A stretch of 37,472 bases of DNA, from contig DUEX01000017.1 in assembly GCA_011170325.1 (NCBI GenBank), positions 1 to 37,472 on the forward strand. Reading direction: 5' to 3'. This document shows, piece after piece, positions 8,092-16,185 of this stretch. The DNA comes from Dehalococcoidia bacterium. Lineage in GTDB: Bacteria > Chloroflexota > Dehalococcoidia > GIF9 > UBA5629. The translations under genes were made by a program, and so were the position numbers. The stretch's first letter is position 1, and the number at the start of each line of letters is the position of its first letter. A model generated the notes under the pieces. That model was not told where the DNA came from and did not search any database. It saw nothing but the letters and a program-made list of their open reading frames with translations.

Positions 8092-8954
8092 TCTTCAAAT
8101 CCCAGCTTTTCTTCTTTCCTGAAGGTCGCGAAGGGAGGTTGTTCTTCAGAGGTCAGCCCCGCCCGGAAGGAAAAGAGCTCCTCCATCTCCTTCTCCAACT
8201 TCCGGTTGAGTAGACTCAAGGGGATATCCATTGGGCAAGCCCGCTCGCACTCATTGCAGCCAGTGCAACGCCCAGCTAGGTGAAGGGTGCGGTTGGTCTG
8301 CCACAGTTCATTCTCTCCCAGGGCAATTCTGATGCCTACCCACAAGGGACTGAGCTGTTCGGCAAAACACTCGGGGCAGTAGCAACCTGGGCAGATTTGG
8401 CGACAGGCATAGCAACGGATACAGCGCCCGAATTGCTCATGCCAAAATTCCCTCCTGCTAGCAATAGGCTTAGCCTCCATTTCTAAAATGTCAGGGTAGA
8501 GTTCACCCTCTAGCCGTCGTATAGGCTCCTGCTCAGCCAAGAAGTCATAGACCACTGGTTTAGGCAACCTGCAAGTTTGACACCTCGCCTGCAATGTTTG
8601 GCTCTTTTGGTTCCACGCTGTTTCCACCACACCAGTGCAGCTAACACCGATAATAAAGACCATCTCTCGTTTTATCTGCTCCTCATTCAAGAGCAGGTTG
8701 ATAGCCAGCGAGTCACAGGGCTTGACCACGACAGCCATCTTTTCACCCTTCTTGTCCAGGAGGTATTTAACCAGATTATGACTGCAAGTTTCGTCGAAGA
8801 TAAGCTGGTCTGTGCCAGTGAGCTCATAAGCGAAGAAGGGGCGAGCAGTAAGCCCGTCGCTGGCCCGCTCATAGCCGATGACACCCTTGACTGTTCCGCT
8901 TTTCAAGAGGCCTCGGGCCTGGTCCCGAATTTGCTGGGTTAACTCTAAATTCAT
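8088..8954 (-). CDS. flxC: FlxC-like iron-sulfur protein (FdhB/FrhB-related)
   Basis: The 288-residue protein has an N-terminal domain with VVKPCDSLAINLL near 96 and GVSCTGVVE, typical of formate dehydrogenase beta / F420-hydrogenase beta related proteins. Two [4Fe-4S] motifs follow at C178-C188 (CIRCYACRQIC, followed by the Cys-rich PGCYCPEC) and C230-C240 (CTGCNECERAC). Between FlxB and FlxD this layout matches FlxC. The C-terminal tail (NRKLEKEMEELFSF and the following residues) resembles the truncated remnant at 21611-21802. Start and stop overlap the neighbours by four bases on both sides. Confidence 0.87.
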   Translation of the reverse strand: MNLELTQQIRDQARGLLKSGTVKGVIGYERASDGLTARPFFAYELTGTDQLIFDETCSHNLVKYLLDKKGEKMAVVVKPCDSLAINLLLNEEQIKREMVFIIGVSCTGVVETAWNQKSQTLQARCQTCRLPKPVVYDFLAEQEPIRRLEGELYPDILEMEAKPIASRREFWHEQFGRCIRCYACRQICPGCYCPECFAEQLSPLWVGIRIALGENELWQTNRTLHLAGRCTGCNECERACPMDIPLSLLNRKLEKEMEELFSFRAGLTSEEQPPFATFRKEEKLGFEE

Positions 8955-9373
8955 CCTAAACTTCGCTCCTTGACACAGGGTCCAAGCTCAGCCAACTCCG
9001 TGGTGAAACTGGCTACTATCTCGGCAAACCTCTGGCCTTCTGAGGCAGAAACCCACTCCACTCGCAGGCGCTCCTTTGCTATACCTAGATAGTCGAGGAA
9101 ATTGCGAAGTAGTGCAAACCTGCGCCTGGCGTGATAATTGCCCTCGGTGTAATGACAATCGCCCGGATGACAGCCTGAAATCAAGACTCCGTCAGCCCCA
9201 CGCTGAAAGCACTTCAGCACTAGAAGAGGGTCAACCCGTCCGGAGCAAGGGACACGGATGATACGAACATTAGGGGCGTAGCTTATACGGCTAGTCCCAG
9301 CCATATCAGCGCCAGCATAGCTACACCAATTACACAAGAAACCAATGACCTTCGGTTGATACTCCACCTTCAT
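8951..9373 (-). CDS. flxD: FlxD/MvhD-like [2Fe-2S] electron-transfer subunit
   Basis: The 140-residue protein carries the MvhD/FlxD pattern: FLCNWCSYAGAD at the start (C14, C17), PCSGRVDP (C43), a Cys at 55 and SGCHPGDCHY (C68, C73). In methanogens MvhD bridges the hydrogenase to HdrA. In Flx systems FlxD bridges FlxABC to HdrA. No hydrogenase large subunit is present here, so the Flx role fits better. It directly follows the fused HdrA gene with an ATGA overlap, which supports physical contact between the two products. Confidence 0.93.
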   Translation of the reverse strand: MKVEYQPKVIGFLCNWCSYAGADMAGTSRISYAPNVRIIRVPCSGRVDPLLVLKCFQRGADGVLISGCHPGDCHYTEGNYHARRRFALLRNFLDYLGIAKERLRVEWVSASEGQRFAEIVASFTTELAELGPCVKERSLG

Positions 9374-12300
9374 AATGCCATAACCTCTGCCAGAAGTTGC
9401 TGGTCACTGAAACCCCTGAGTTTTATTGCCCCAGGGCGACACGCAGCAACACAGACACCACATCCCTTACACAGGCTCTCATTGATTGAGGCCACAACAC
9501 GTCCATCCTTGAGGGTTTCAGCTTCGATAGCTGTGAAGGGGCAAACCTGGCGGCATAGCAGGCAGCCACTGCACCGACTAATATCTACAATAGAGGTCAT
9601 CGGTTCGGCGTCAATGACGTCATGGCTAAATAGTTTCAGCACATACTCTGCAGCAGCACCACCTTGAGCTACAGATTCTGGTATATCAGTGGGTGCAATA
9701 GCACATCCAGCGAGGAAGATGCCGTCAGTGAAGGTCTCCACTGGGCGCAACTTGACATGTGCCTGAAGCAGATAGTTCTTGGTATCGTAGCTGATATTGA
9801 GGCTCTGGGCTAGCTTAGAGACTCCATCACTGGGCATCAGCCCCGTGGCTAGAACCACTAGGTCACCAGGTATGTTGAATGTCTTGTTCTTGAGAAGGTC
9901 TTGCCCAGAAACCGAGAGCCTGCCGTCGCACTGAGATACTTTGTCTATCCGCCCCCTCAGGTAAGTGGTACCTGCTTCCTGTGCCCGTGTCAGGAACTCC
10001 TCGAAAATCTTGCCTCCTGGCCCCCGAGCGTCGGTATACACAATATAACTATGGGTCTCCGGGTAATGCTCTTTTAGCATAACGGCATGCTTAGCCATAT
10101 ACATGCAGCACACCTTACTGCAATAGCCATTTCCAGTACGCTCATCACGGGACCCAACACAGCTGACGAAGACTATGTCTTTGGGGTGAACTCCATTAGA
10201 AGGGCAGATTACTTCGCCACCGGTAGGACCGGCGGCGCTCATCATTCTCTCCAGCTGTAGGCTACTGATGACGTCAGGATATACACCTCCACCATAGATA
10301 CTAAATTGGGTGTGGTCCAATACCTTAACCCCAGTAGCTACTACTATCGCTCCTACATCTTCCTCGACCACCTCATCTTGCATCTCATGGTCAATGGCTT
10401 TAGCTTCGCAAACCTTTTCGCACTCCTGACACTCTGAGCAGACTGCGCAATTAAGGCAGCGCTTGGCCTCGGCTACAGCCTTTGTCTCATCAAAGCCTAG
10501 CTCCACCTCAGCAAAAGAGCCAGCCCGTTTCCCCAACTCAAGTACGGGCATAACTGCTCTTTCTTTTGTTACAACCCCTTCTTTGGGCACATCCTTAACG
10601 CTTTCCCGGGCTTCTGGTCTACCCTCTTTCAGGTCAACGCTGCACAAGTAGCGGTCAATAGAAACGGCTACTTCCTTGCCAGTAGCTATAGCAGCGATAA
10701 CATCAGCCGGGCCAGAAACTACATCACCACCAGCAAAAACACCATCTATGTTAGTTTGTAATGTAATTGGGTCAACAACCAGTGTTCCCCACCCAGTAAA
10801 GGCAAGCTCTTTAGGTAGCATTTCCTTGTTAACCATTTGACCAATGGCAATAATCACATTATCCACGTCTATGTCGAATTCCGAGCCTTTGATTGGCATA
10901 GGACGACGACGACCGCTGGCATCGGGTTCACCCAATTCCATACGAATACATTGTATGCCGGTTACTCGATTATCCTTGGATAGTACCTTAACCGGTGCTG
11001 CCAGGAAGTGAATCTTTACCCCTTCATGCTCCATTTCCTCAATTTCACTGGGGATAGCTGGCATCTCAGCTCGAGACCGGCGATAGACTATAGTTACCTC
11101 TTTGACTCCGAGGCGCATGGCTACTCGAGCAGCATCAACAGCGGCATTGCCGCCACCGATAACAGCCACTTTGTTTCCCAGGCTGGCTTTGGCTCCAGAG
11201 CTAATTTGCTCCAAGAAATCGAGAGCGTGAATCACTCCTAGGGTATCTTCGCCAGGAATATTCATCTTTTGGCTAACGCCAGCACCTGTGGCTAGGAAAA
11301 TTGCTTTGTACCCTTGATTGAAAACTTCACTAAGGTTTTTCACCAGAGTATTCGTCTTAATTTCCACACCCAGCTCTTGCACATAGCTAATTTCGTTGTC
11401 TACTATCTCATTGGGCAATCGATATTCAGGGATACCATAGCGCAGAAGACCGCCAGCCTTTGGGGCAGCTTCAAACACTGTAACTGGATATCCCTGTCTG
11501 ACCAGGTCGTAAGCGCAAGCTATACCGGCAGGGCCGGAGCCGATGACAGCCACTTTTTCCTCTTTGGTTCTTTTCACTGGAGTTGCTTTCTCTCTGCCTG
11601 CCTTCAGCTCATAGTCAGCCATAAAACGCTTTAGCGACCTGATAGCTATAGGTTGGTCAACCTTGCCTCGCTCGCAATCTCGCTCACAAGGATGGGTACA
11701 CACCCGCCCACAAACCCCGGCGAAAGGCATGGTTCTGCGGAGCACATCCAGGGCTTCCTTGAATTTGCCCTGGGAAATAAGGGCTATGTAGCCCTGGGCG
11801 TTGACCCCGGCGGGGCAAGCGGCCCGGCAGGGTGGATAGCCTCGTTTGTCGATAGCGAAAACATTAGGTACAGCCTGTGGGAAAGGCCTATATATAGCCC
11901 TCCTGTTGGCTAGTTTGTATTCGAACTCGGAAGGGGCCTCAACCGGGCATACTTTCTCGCACTCTCCACAGCCTGTGCATTTGTCAACATCCACATATCT
12001 AGGTTTCTTCTTGACTTTGACCTTGAAATTGCCCACATACCCAGAGACTTCTACTACCTCACTATAGCTCATTAGTTCAATATATGGATGAGAGCCCACC
12101 AAGCTCATCTTGGGGGTAAGGATGCAAGCCGAGCAATCCAGGGTAGGAAAGGTCTTATCCAGCTGGATCATGTGCCCGCCAATGCTAGGCTCCCTTTCTA
12201 CCAAGTAGACCTTATGTCTGGAATCAGCAATTTCTAAAGCTGCTTGAATCCCGGCGATGCCCCCTCCCACCACCAGGGTATTGGGGTTGATTGGAACTTC

Positions 12301-12720
12301 TCTGGTCTCTAAGGGCTCGTTATAGTAAACACGACTTATTGCTGCACTAACCAGGGCTTTGGCCTTCTCCGTAGCTGCCCCATGGTCTTCGCTTACCCAG
12401 GAACAGTGCTCTCGGATATTGGCCATCTGGAACTGATATCGGTTCAGCCCAGCGCTTTCGCAAACTTGACGAAAGGTTCGCTCATGCATCAGTGGCGAGC
12501 AAGAAGCTACCACTACTCGGTTAATTCCTAGATTCTTAATGTCCTCTCTAATAAGGTCCTGCCCTGGATCAGAGCACATATAGGTGTAATTTCGAGCAGT
12601 TACTACAGAGGGCAATCCTTGAGCGAACTCAGTAACCGCATCTACATCAACTGTGCCAGCGATATTGCTCCCACAGTGGCAAATATAGACGCCGATTTTC
12701 CTGTCCATATTCCTATTCAT
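9370..12720 (-). CDS. Giant HdrA with an internal GltD/NfnB-like NAD(P)H:flavin module
   Basis: The 1116-residue protein is HdrA split by a large insert. Residues 1-290 are HdrA: CHC at 14-16, FAD motif GGGIAGIQA at 152-160, DCSACILTPKM at 195-205 and ferredoxin C248-C258. Residues about 294-760 are a complete GltD/NfnB-type unit. It has a Cys-rich leader (C298, C302, C337, C341, C345, C349), a second FAD site GSGPAGIA at 394-401, and a nucleotide site GGGNAAVDA at 522-530 with YRRSRAEMPA at 546-555, an NADPH-type signature. HdrA then resumes at CSECQECEKVC (761-771) and ends with ferredoxin motifs C1050-C1060 and C1084-C1094. The ordinary HdrA has only about 20 residues at the insertion point. 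It lies between hdrB and flxD in one operon, so it is presumably the central HdrA of the complex. AGGAGG precedes the ATG; a second ATG at 12708 is possible. Confidence 0.93.
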   Translation of the reverse strand: MNRNMDRKIGVYICHCGSNIAGTVDVDAVTEFAQGLPSVVTARNYTYMCSDPGQDLIREDIKNLGINRVVVASCSPLMHERTFRQVCESAGLNRYQFQMANIREHCSWVSEDHGAATEKAKALVSAAISRVYYNEPLETREVPINPNTLVVGGGIAGIQAALEIADSRHKVYLVEREPSIGGHMIQLDKTFPTLDCSACILTPKMSLVGSHPYIELMSYSEVVEVSGYVGNFKVKVKKKPRYVDVDKCTGCGECEKVCPVEAPSEFEYKLANRRAIYRPFPQAVPNVFAIDKRGYPPCRAACPAGVNAQGYIALISQGKFKEALDVLRRTMPFAGVCGRVCTHPCERDCERGKVDQPIAIRSLKRFMADYELKAGREKATPVKRTKEEKVAVIGSGPAGIACAYDLVRQGYPVTVFEAAPKAGGLLRYGIPEYRLPNEIVDNEISYVQELGVEIKTNTLVKNLSEVFNQGYKAIFLATGAGVSQKMNIPGEDTLGVIHALDFLEQISSGAKASLGNKVAVIGGGNAAVDAARVAMRLGVKEVTIVYRRSRAEMPAIPSEIEEMEHEGVKIHFLAAPVKVLSKDNRVTGIQCIRMELGEPDASGRRRPMPIKGSEFDIDVDNVIIAIGQMVNKEMLPKELAFTGWGTLVVDPITLQTNIDGVFAGGDVVSGPADVIAAIATGKEVAVSIDRYLCSVDLKEGRPEARESVKDVPKEGVVTKERAVMPVLELGKRAGSFAEVELGFDETKAVAEAKRCLNCAVCSECQECEKVCEAKAIDHEMQDEVVEEDVGAIVVATGVKVLDHTQFSIYGGGVYPDVISSLQLERMMSAAGPTGGEVICPSNGVHPKDIVFVSCVGSRDERTGNGYCSKVCCMYMAKHAVMLKEHYPETHSYIVYTDARGPGGKIFEEFLTRAQEAGTTYLRGRIDKVSQCDGRLSVSGQDLLKNKTFNIPGDLVVLATGLMPSDGVSKLAQSLNISYDTKNYLLQAHVKLRPVETFTDGIFLAGCAIAPTDIPESVAQGGAAAEYVLKLFSHDVIDAEPMTSIVDISRCSGCLLCRQVCPFTAIEAETLKDGRVVASINESLCKGCGVCVAACRPGAIKLRGFSDQQLLAEVMAL

Positions 12721-12738
12721 ATCCTTATATCCTCCTGT

Positions 12739-13629
12739 TTACGTCGCTGGTTCAGCCATCGTTACGGATGGTGCAAGGACCTTTTCGGCTGATATTACAC
12801 CTTTATCTAGCCCCAAGCCCTGAAGCTCAATGCCTAGCGCTACACCTAGCAATTGAGTAAAGAATAAAATGGGAAGGTTATAGCTGGTTCCAAATTTGCT
12901 ATTGACCATACCTTGGTAAGCATCCAGATTGGTCTGGCACAGGGGGCAGACGGTAACAATACACTGGGCGCCATTGCTGCCGGCGCTCTCAAGCAATTGG
13001 TGGATCAAACCCAGAGCCAAATCTAATTCAGGTATGATTAAGGACCCCCCGCAACAGCGGTCCTTTAGTGGGAAGGGGACGGGTTCTGCTCCCAAGCTTG
13101 CTATCAAGCGGTCAAGCGACTGCGGATTCTGTTGGTTATCAAAACTAGGCTCAGGACGAACTAGCTGACAGCCATAGTAGGGAGCCACTCTTAGCCCGGT
13201 AAGTGGGTTCATCACTTTGGACTCGATGGTCTTAAGGCCGGTATCATTAAAAATAACCTCAAACAAGTGCCGTATCTTGACTGTTCCCTTATACTCTAGG
13301 CCAGCAGTAGCTAAACATTCATCAACCTTGCCCTTCAGGTCAGGATATTCCCTGAGCTGAGAGTTAGCTCTGTTTAGTGTAGTGTAGCAGGAGCTACAGG
13401 GTGTTACTAAATCAAGCCCAGTCTTTTCAGCTAGGGCCAGATTACGAGCTGCGATGCAAAGCGACTCGAGTTCATTGGTTGAGCCATAAGGTGTCGACCC
13501 ACAGCAGTTCCAATCCTCTAGCTCGATTAACTCCATGTCGAGGGCTCCAGTGATAGCCTGAGTAGACAGACCATAGGCTACTGCGGTAGCCTCTAGTGAG
13601 CAGCCTGGAAAGTAGGAGTAGTACCTCAT
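12739..13629 (-). CDS. hdrB: HdrB-like subunit with two CCG domains
   Basis: The 296-residue protein has two complete CCG (Cys-rich) domains: C10, C42-C43, C78, C81 and C154, C192-C193, C228, C231. In HdrB of methanogens these ten cysteines hold two noncubane [4Fe-4S] clusters that reduce the CoM-S-S-CoB disulfide. Here the acceptor is unknown, because no coenzyme M or B genes and no DsrC are seen. The C-terminal 45 residues beyond the second domain are not part of the core fold. The ATG overlaps the TGA of hdrC (ATGA), and the gene lies 18 bp before the giant hdrA. Confidence 0.94.
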   Translation of the reverse strand: MRYYSYFPGCSLEATAVAYGLSTQAITGALDMELIELEDWNCCGSTPYGSTNELESLCIAARNLALAEKTGLDLVTPCSSCYTTLNRANSQLREYPDLKGKVDECLATAGLEYKGTVKIRHLFEVIFNDTGLKTIESKVMNPLTGLRVAPYYGCQLVRPEPSFDNQQNPQSLDRLIASLGAEPVPFPLKDRCCGGSLIIPELDLALGLIHQLLESAGSNGAQCIVTVCPLCQTNLDAYQGMVNSKFGTSYNLPILFFTQLLGVALGIELQGLGLDKGVISAEKVLAPSVTMAEPAT

Positions 13630-14417
13630 TGAGCACCTCCTAAAACATTAGCTTTTTCTATAATAGTTTTGAGTTGGTTGATTCCCCTTATTTTTCTAGG
13701 CTTAAGGGGCATGCGCCCGCGTGATAGCAGTTTTAACCCTATAGGGATCATCTTGAGAACAGCTAGGGGATTTGTTTTCAAGTAGAACTTGCTCATGACC
13801 CCAAGCTCATGGACACGTCCGTTATTGTTAATGGAGTTAACGAAGGCGTTGTACATGGCGGGGGTGGATGTTGCCCCGTGGCGTAGACCATGATGAAAGC
13901 TCAAGCGTTCAAGGGCGTGCATAAGCTCGGTTGGCTTGACATCCTTGGGGCAACGCACAGTGCAAAGGTAACAGGAGGCGCAAACCCACATGCTGTTGCT
14001 AGTCAAGACATCGTAACGTCTCCCCGCCCGGATCAAGGCAATAATTTTTCGAGGCGAATAGTCCATTTTGCCGACATTGGGGCAGGATGCAGAGCACATG
14101 CCACATTGGACGCACCAGCGAACGCACTCGCCACCTGGCGTAGAGCAGACCTCATCCAAAAAAGGGTTAGGTGCGGCAGGTTCAACCTTAAGAACGTCGA
14201 GGTTTTTGACCCATTCCTTTGCCCGGATTTCGCTGGCTACTGAAGCCACTCTTACAGGGGCATCCACCGTGGCTGCAATTACAAAATCGTAGTCTCCAGA
14301 TACTGGTTCAACAGTCTCTATCTCGGGCATTGCCTTTAACTCTTTCATGCCGTCTGTATGACCATCTCGCGCATATGACATCTCCATTTTGACCATTAAG
14401 TAAGCCTTTGTTCCCAT
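13626..14417 (-). CDS. hdrC: HdrC-like ferredoxin fused to an N-terminal Lrp/AsnC-type RAM domain
   Basis: The 263-residue protein has two parts. Residues about 1-85 (MGTKAYLMVKMEM to VLKVEP) form an Lrp/AsnC ligand-binding (RAM) domain, with the typical IETVEPVSGDYDFVIAATV strand pattern. Residues about 95-263 are HdrC: [4Fe-4S] motifs C102-C112 (CVQCGMCSASC) and C146-C156 (CASCYLCTVRC), then the helical tail of the family. HdrC passes electrons from HdrA to HdrB. The RAM half is a close paralog of the two stand-alone proteins just upstream. RAM domains usually bind amino acids or other small ligands and form dimers or octamers. AAGGAGG lies eleven bases before the ATG. Confidence 0.92.
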   Translation of the reverse strand: MGTKAYLMVKMEMSYARDGHTDGMKELKAMPEIETVEPVSGDYDFVIAATVDAPVRVASVASEIRAKEWVKNLDVLKVEPAAPNPFLDEVCSTPGGECVRWCVQCGMCSASCPNVGKMDYSPRKIIALIRAGRRYDVLTSNSMWVCASCYLCTVRCPKDVKPTELMHALERLSFHHGLRHGATSTPAMYNAFVNSINNNGRVHELGVMSKFYLKTNPLAVLKMIPIGLKLLSRGRMPLKPRKIRGINQLKTIIEKANVLGGAQ

Positions 14418-14451
14418 CCTACTGTTATCCTCCTTTTAGTAGCTAATTGGC

Positions 14452-14769
14452 TCAAGCTTGCGGAAGATGCGTGACGGACAGCTCTGAAATCTTCTCAGGC
14501 TCAATATGCTCAATCCTCCTATGCTCAACAGGCTCAATCCTAAGCACAAGAAGACGTGTGACCCATTCCTTTTCCAGTATCTTGTTTGCCACGAAGATAG
14601 TCCTTATCGGCACATCTACCTTAACCATAAGGTCATAGATCCCGGAAACTGGCTCGACGAACTCTACTTCGGGTATTTTCTCTAGCTCACCGGTTGCCCT
14701 TATGAGGTGCTCCTGGTTTTGAGTAATCTGCTCATCCACATTAATCAAAAAATAAGCCTTTGTTCCCAT
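14452..14769 (-). CDS. Stand-alone Lrp/AsnC ligand-binding (RAM) domain protein
   Basis: From the ATG at 14769 the protein has 105 residues. An upstream in-frame start at 14841 would add 24 residues with a Gly/Pro/Lys-rich run unlike the paralogs, while GAGGTGAGG sits right before the ATG chosen. It begins MGTKAYFLINV and contains VEFVEPVSGIYDLMVKVDVP, the RAM core. The N-terminal helix-turn-helix of true Lrp/AsnC regulators is missing, so it is unlikely to bind DNA alone. It is the second of three tandem RAM copies, the third being fused to HdrC. A ligand-sensing or assembly role for the Hdr complex is an inference. Confidence 0.85.
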   Translation of the reverse strand: MGTKAYFLINVDEQITQNQEHLIRATGELEKIPEVEFVEPVSGIYDLMVKVDVPIRTIFVANKILEKEWVTRLLVLRIEPVEHRRIEHIEPEKISELSVTHLPQA

Positions 14770-14861
14770 TTCCTCACCTCTTTTCTTCCAACCCTTTGCC
14801 AGGGGCAAGCCTGGTGTGGGTGATTCCTCTCCCCTATCCAAACCTGCCCCTGGTTCTCAGG

Positions 14862-15206
14862 TTATTTGTTTCCGGCTCGAATCCTCAGGAGATCCCTAAT
14901 CTTTGACCTCTTCTGTTCTTCGGCTATAACCTCGCTGAGGGCAGGCGTCGTCGCCATCTCTGGTTCGACATGCTCAACCGTGAGGATGCGGAAGCGTTTG
15001 ACCCATTCCTTTGCCCGTATCTTGTTGGCCACCAGGATAGCCCTTATCGGGACATCTACCTTCACCAGGAGGTCGCATGCCCCTGAGACTGGCTCAACAG
15101 CTTCCACCTCGGGGATTGCCTCTAAATCTCTCTGTGCATCTAGCCACTTATCCCCCTGACAGGCCGCATCCACCACATCGATCATGAAGTAAGCCTTCGT
15201 TCCCAT
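14862..15206 (-). CDS. Stand-alone Lrp/AsnC ligand-binding (RAM) domain protein, operon leader
   Basis: The first gene of the hdr-flx operon encodes 114 residues from the ATG at 15206 (AAGGAGG eight bases upstream; a GTG two codons earlier is too close to that site). It has the RAM core, with VEAVEPVSGACDLLVKVDVP near 34 and RAILVANKIRAKEWVKRF after it. A charged C-terminal extension follows (about 85-114) that the HdrC-fused copy lacks. There is no helix-turn-helix. The 92-bp gap to the next copy shows no terminator that I can defend, so all are probably co-transcribed. The gene faces a divergent two-component system. Confidence 0.85.
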   Translation of the reverse strand: MGTKAYFMIDVVDAACQGDKWLDAQRDLEAIPEVEAVEPVSGACDLLVKVDVPIRAILVANKIRAKEWVKRFRILTVEHVEPEMATTPALSEVIAEEQKRSKIRDLLRIRAGNK

Positions 15207-15287
15207 GCTCACATCCTCCTTTCCTAATTAAGTTTTCGAGGTAAAGAACCGTGTAACTGGTTCTAGCCTCATTTTCACTTTATCAAG

Positions 15288-15334
15288 TTAGCTGCCAAGT
15301 GCCATCCGGAACGGTGCCTATTTTTAGCTGCCAA
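15288..15334. promoter_or_regulatory. Direct repeat TTAGCTGCCAA x2, candidate operator
   Basis: An exact 11-bp word, TTAGCTGCCAA, occurs at 15288-15298 and again at 15324-15334, 36 bp apart start to start. It lies between the divergent RAM/hdr operon and the response-regulator gene. The distance is between three and four helical turns. NarL-type regulators often bind repeated short sites, so these could be binding sites for the regulator encoded next door. That is inference from position only. Confidence 0.4.
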
Positions 15335-15422
15335 AAAGGCTTAATTGAAATCCTGCTGAGTAAGTATTTTGACCACGCTAGCGGGCTAAAATTAGGTATT
15401 TTTGCTTGTAGGAGTGCCTCTA

Positions 15423-15451
15423 TTGAAGCACTGGCTAACGTAGGATATAAT
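15423..15451 (+). promoter_or_regulatory. Sigma70-type promoter of the two-component operon
   Basis: A TTGAAG -35 box (15423-15428) is followed after exactly 17 bp by a perfect TATAAT -10 box (15446-15451). Transcription would start near 15458, giving a leader of about 20 bases before the ATG at 15480. Confidence 0.6.
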
Positions 15452-15479
15452 TGAGGTGGAGAAAATGTTTGAGGGCGTT

Positions 15480-16145
15480 ATGGATAAGATCAAGGTTCTA
15501 CTTGCCGAGGACCACGTGGTAGTGCGCGAAGGTACTCGCGAGCTTATAAAGCGTGAGCCGGATATGGAAGTGGTTGGCGAGGCCAGTGACGGGGATGAAG
15601 CTGTCAAGCTAGCGGCTAAGCTGAAGCCAGATGTAGTCATAATGGATATCGCTATGCCTAAGCTTAATGGCATCGAAGCTACAAAGCAGATAAAGGCATC
15701 TCAGCCGGCTGTAGCCGTTCTGATACTTACTGCTTATGATAATGACCAGTATATTTTCGCTCTCTTGGAGGCAGGGGCGGCAGGCTATTTATTGAAGAAT
15801 GTGCGAGGGCGTGAATTAATTGATGCTGTTCGAGCAGTACATGCTGGCGAGTCAGTACTTCATCCTGCAGTTGCCCGTAGAGTTATAGACAGCCTTGTAT
15901 TCCCAGACCTCAAGCCAGCTAAGGACCAAGAAATTGAGCCTCTGAGTGAGCGCGAGGTAGAGGTGCTGAAGCTGGCAGCAAGGGGGATAAGCAATAAGGG
16001 TATTGCTGAGGAGCTCTGTCTCAGCGCACGCACAGTTCAAGCTCATTTAGGAAATATTTTTAATAAGCTGGGTGTCGGTTCGCGGACGGAGGCTATATTA
16101 TATGGTTTAAGGAAAGGCTGGTTCACTTTGGAAGACATGCCTTGA
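15480..16145 (+). CDS. NarL/FixJ-type response regulator
   Basis: The 221-residue protein has a receiver domain with acidic pocket E10-D11, phospho-acceptor D56 (VVIMDIAMP), T84 and K106 (LLKNVRG). A linker and a C-terminal LuxR-type helix-turn-helix follow (LSEREVEVLKLAARG through LGNIFNKLGVGSRTEA, about 155-210). Such proteins are phosphorylated by a partner kinase and then bind DNA. The ATG at 15480 is preferred: the promoter at 15423-15451 would put the transcript start near 15458, after the alternative GTG at 15456, and TGAGG lies close upstream. An ATG at 15465 is also possible. The kinase gene follows 40 bp later. Confidence 0.93.
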   Translation: MDKIKVLLAEDHVVVREGTRELIKREPDMEVVGEASDGDEAVKLAAKLKPDVVIMDIAMPKLNGIEATKQIKASQPAVAVLILTAYDNDQYIFALLEAGAAGYLLKNVRGRELIDAVRAVHAGESVLHPAVARRVIDSLVFPDLKPAKDQEIEPLSEREVEVLKLAARGISNKGIAEELCLSARTVQAHLGNIFNKLGVGSRTEAILYGLRKGWFTLEDMP

Positions 16146-16185
16146 CTTCTTGCTTTATTCAAGATGTTCAAGGAATTTTGCGTAT

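Noticed and set aside
11314-11634. A 106-codon plus-strand frame inside the fused hdrA gene
   Set aside because: It lies fully antisense to a well-supported coding region, has no ribosome binding site and no recognisable motif.
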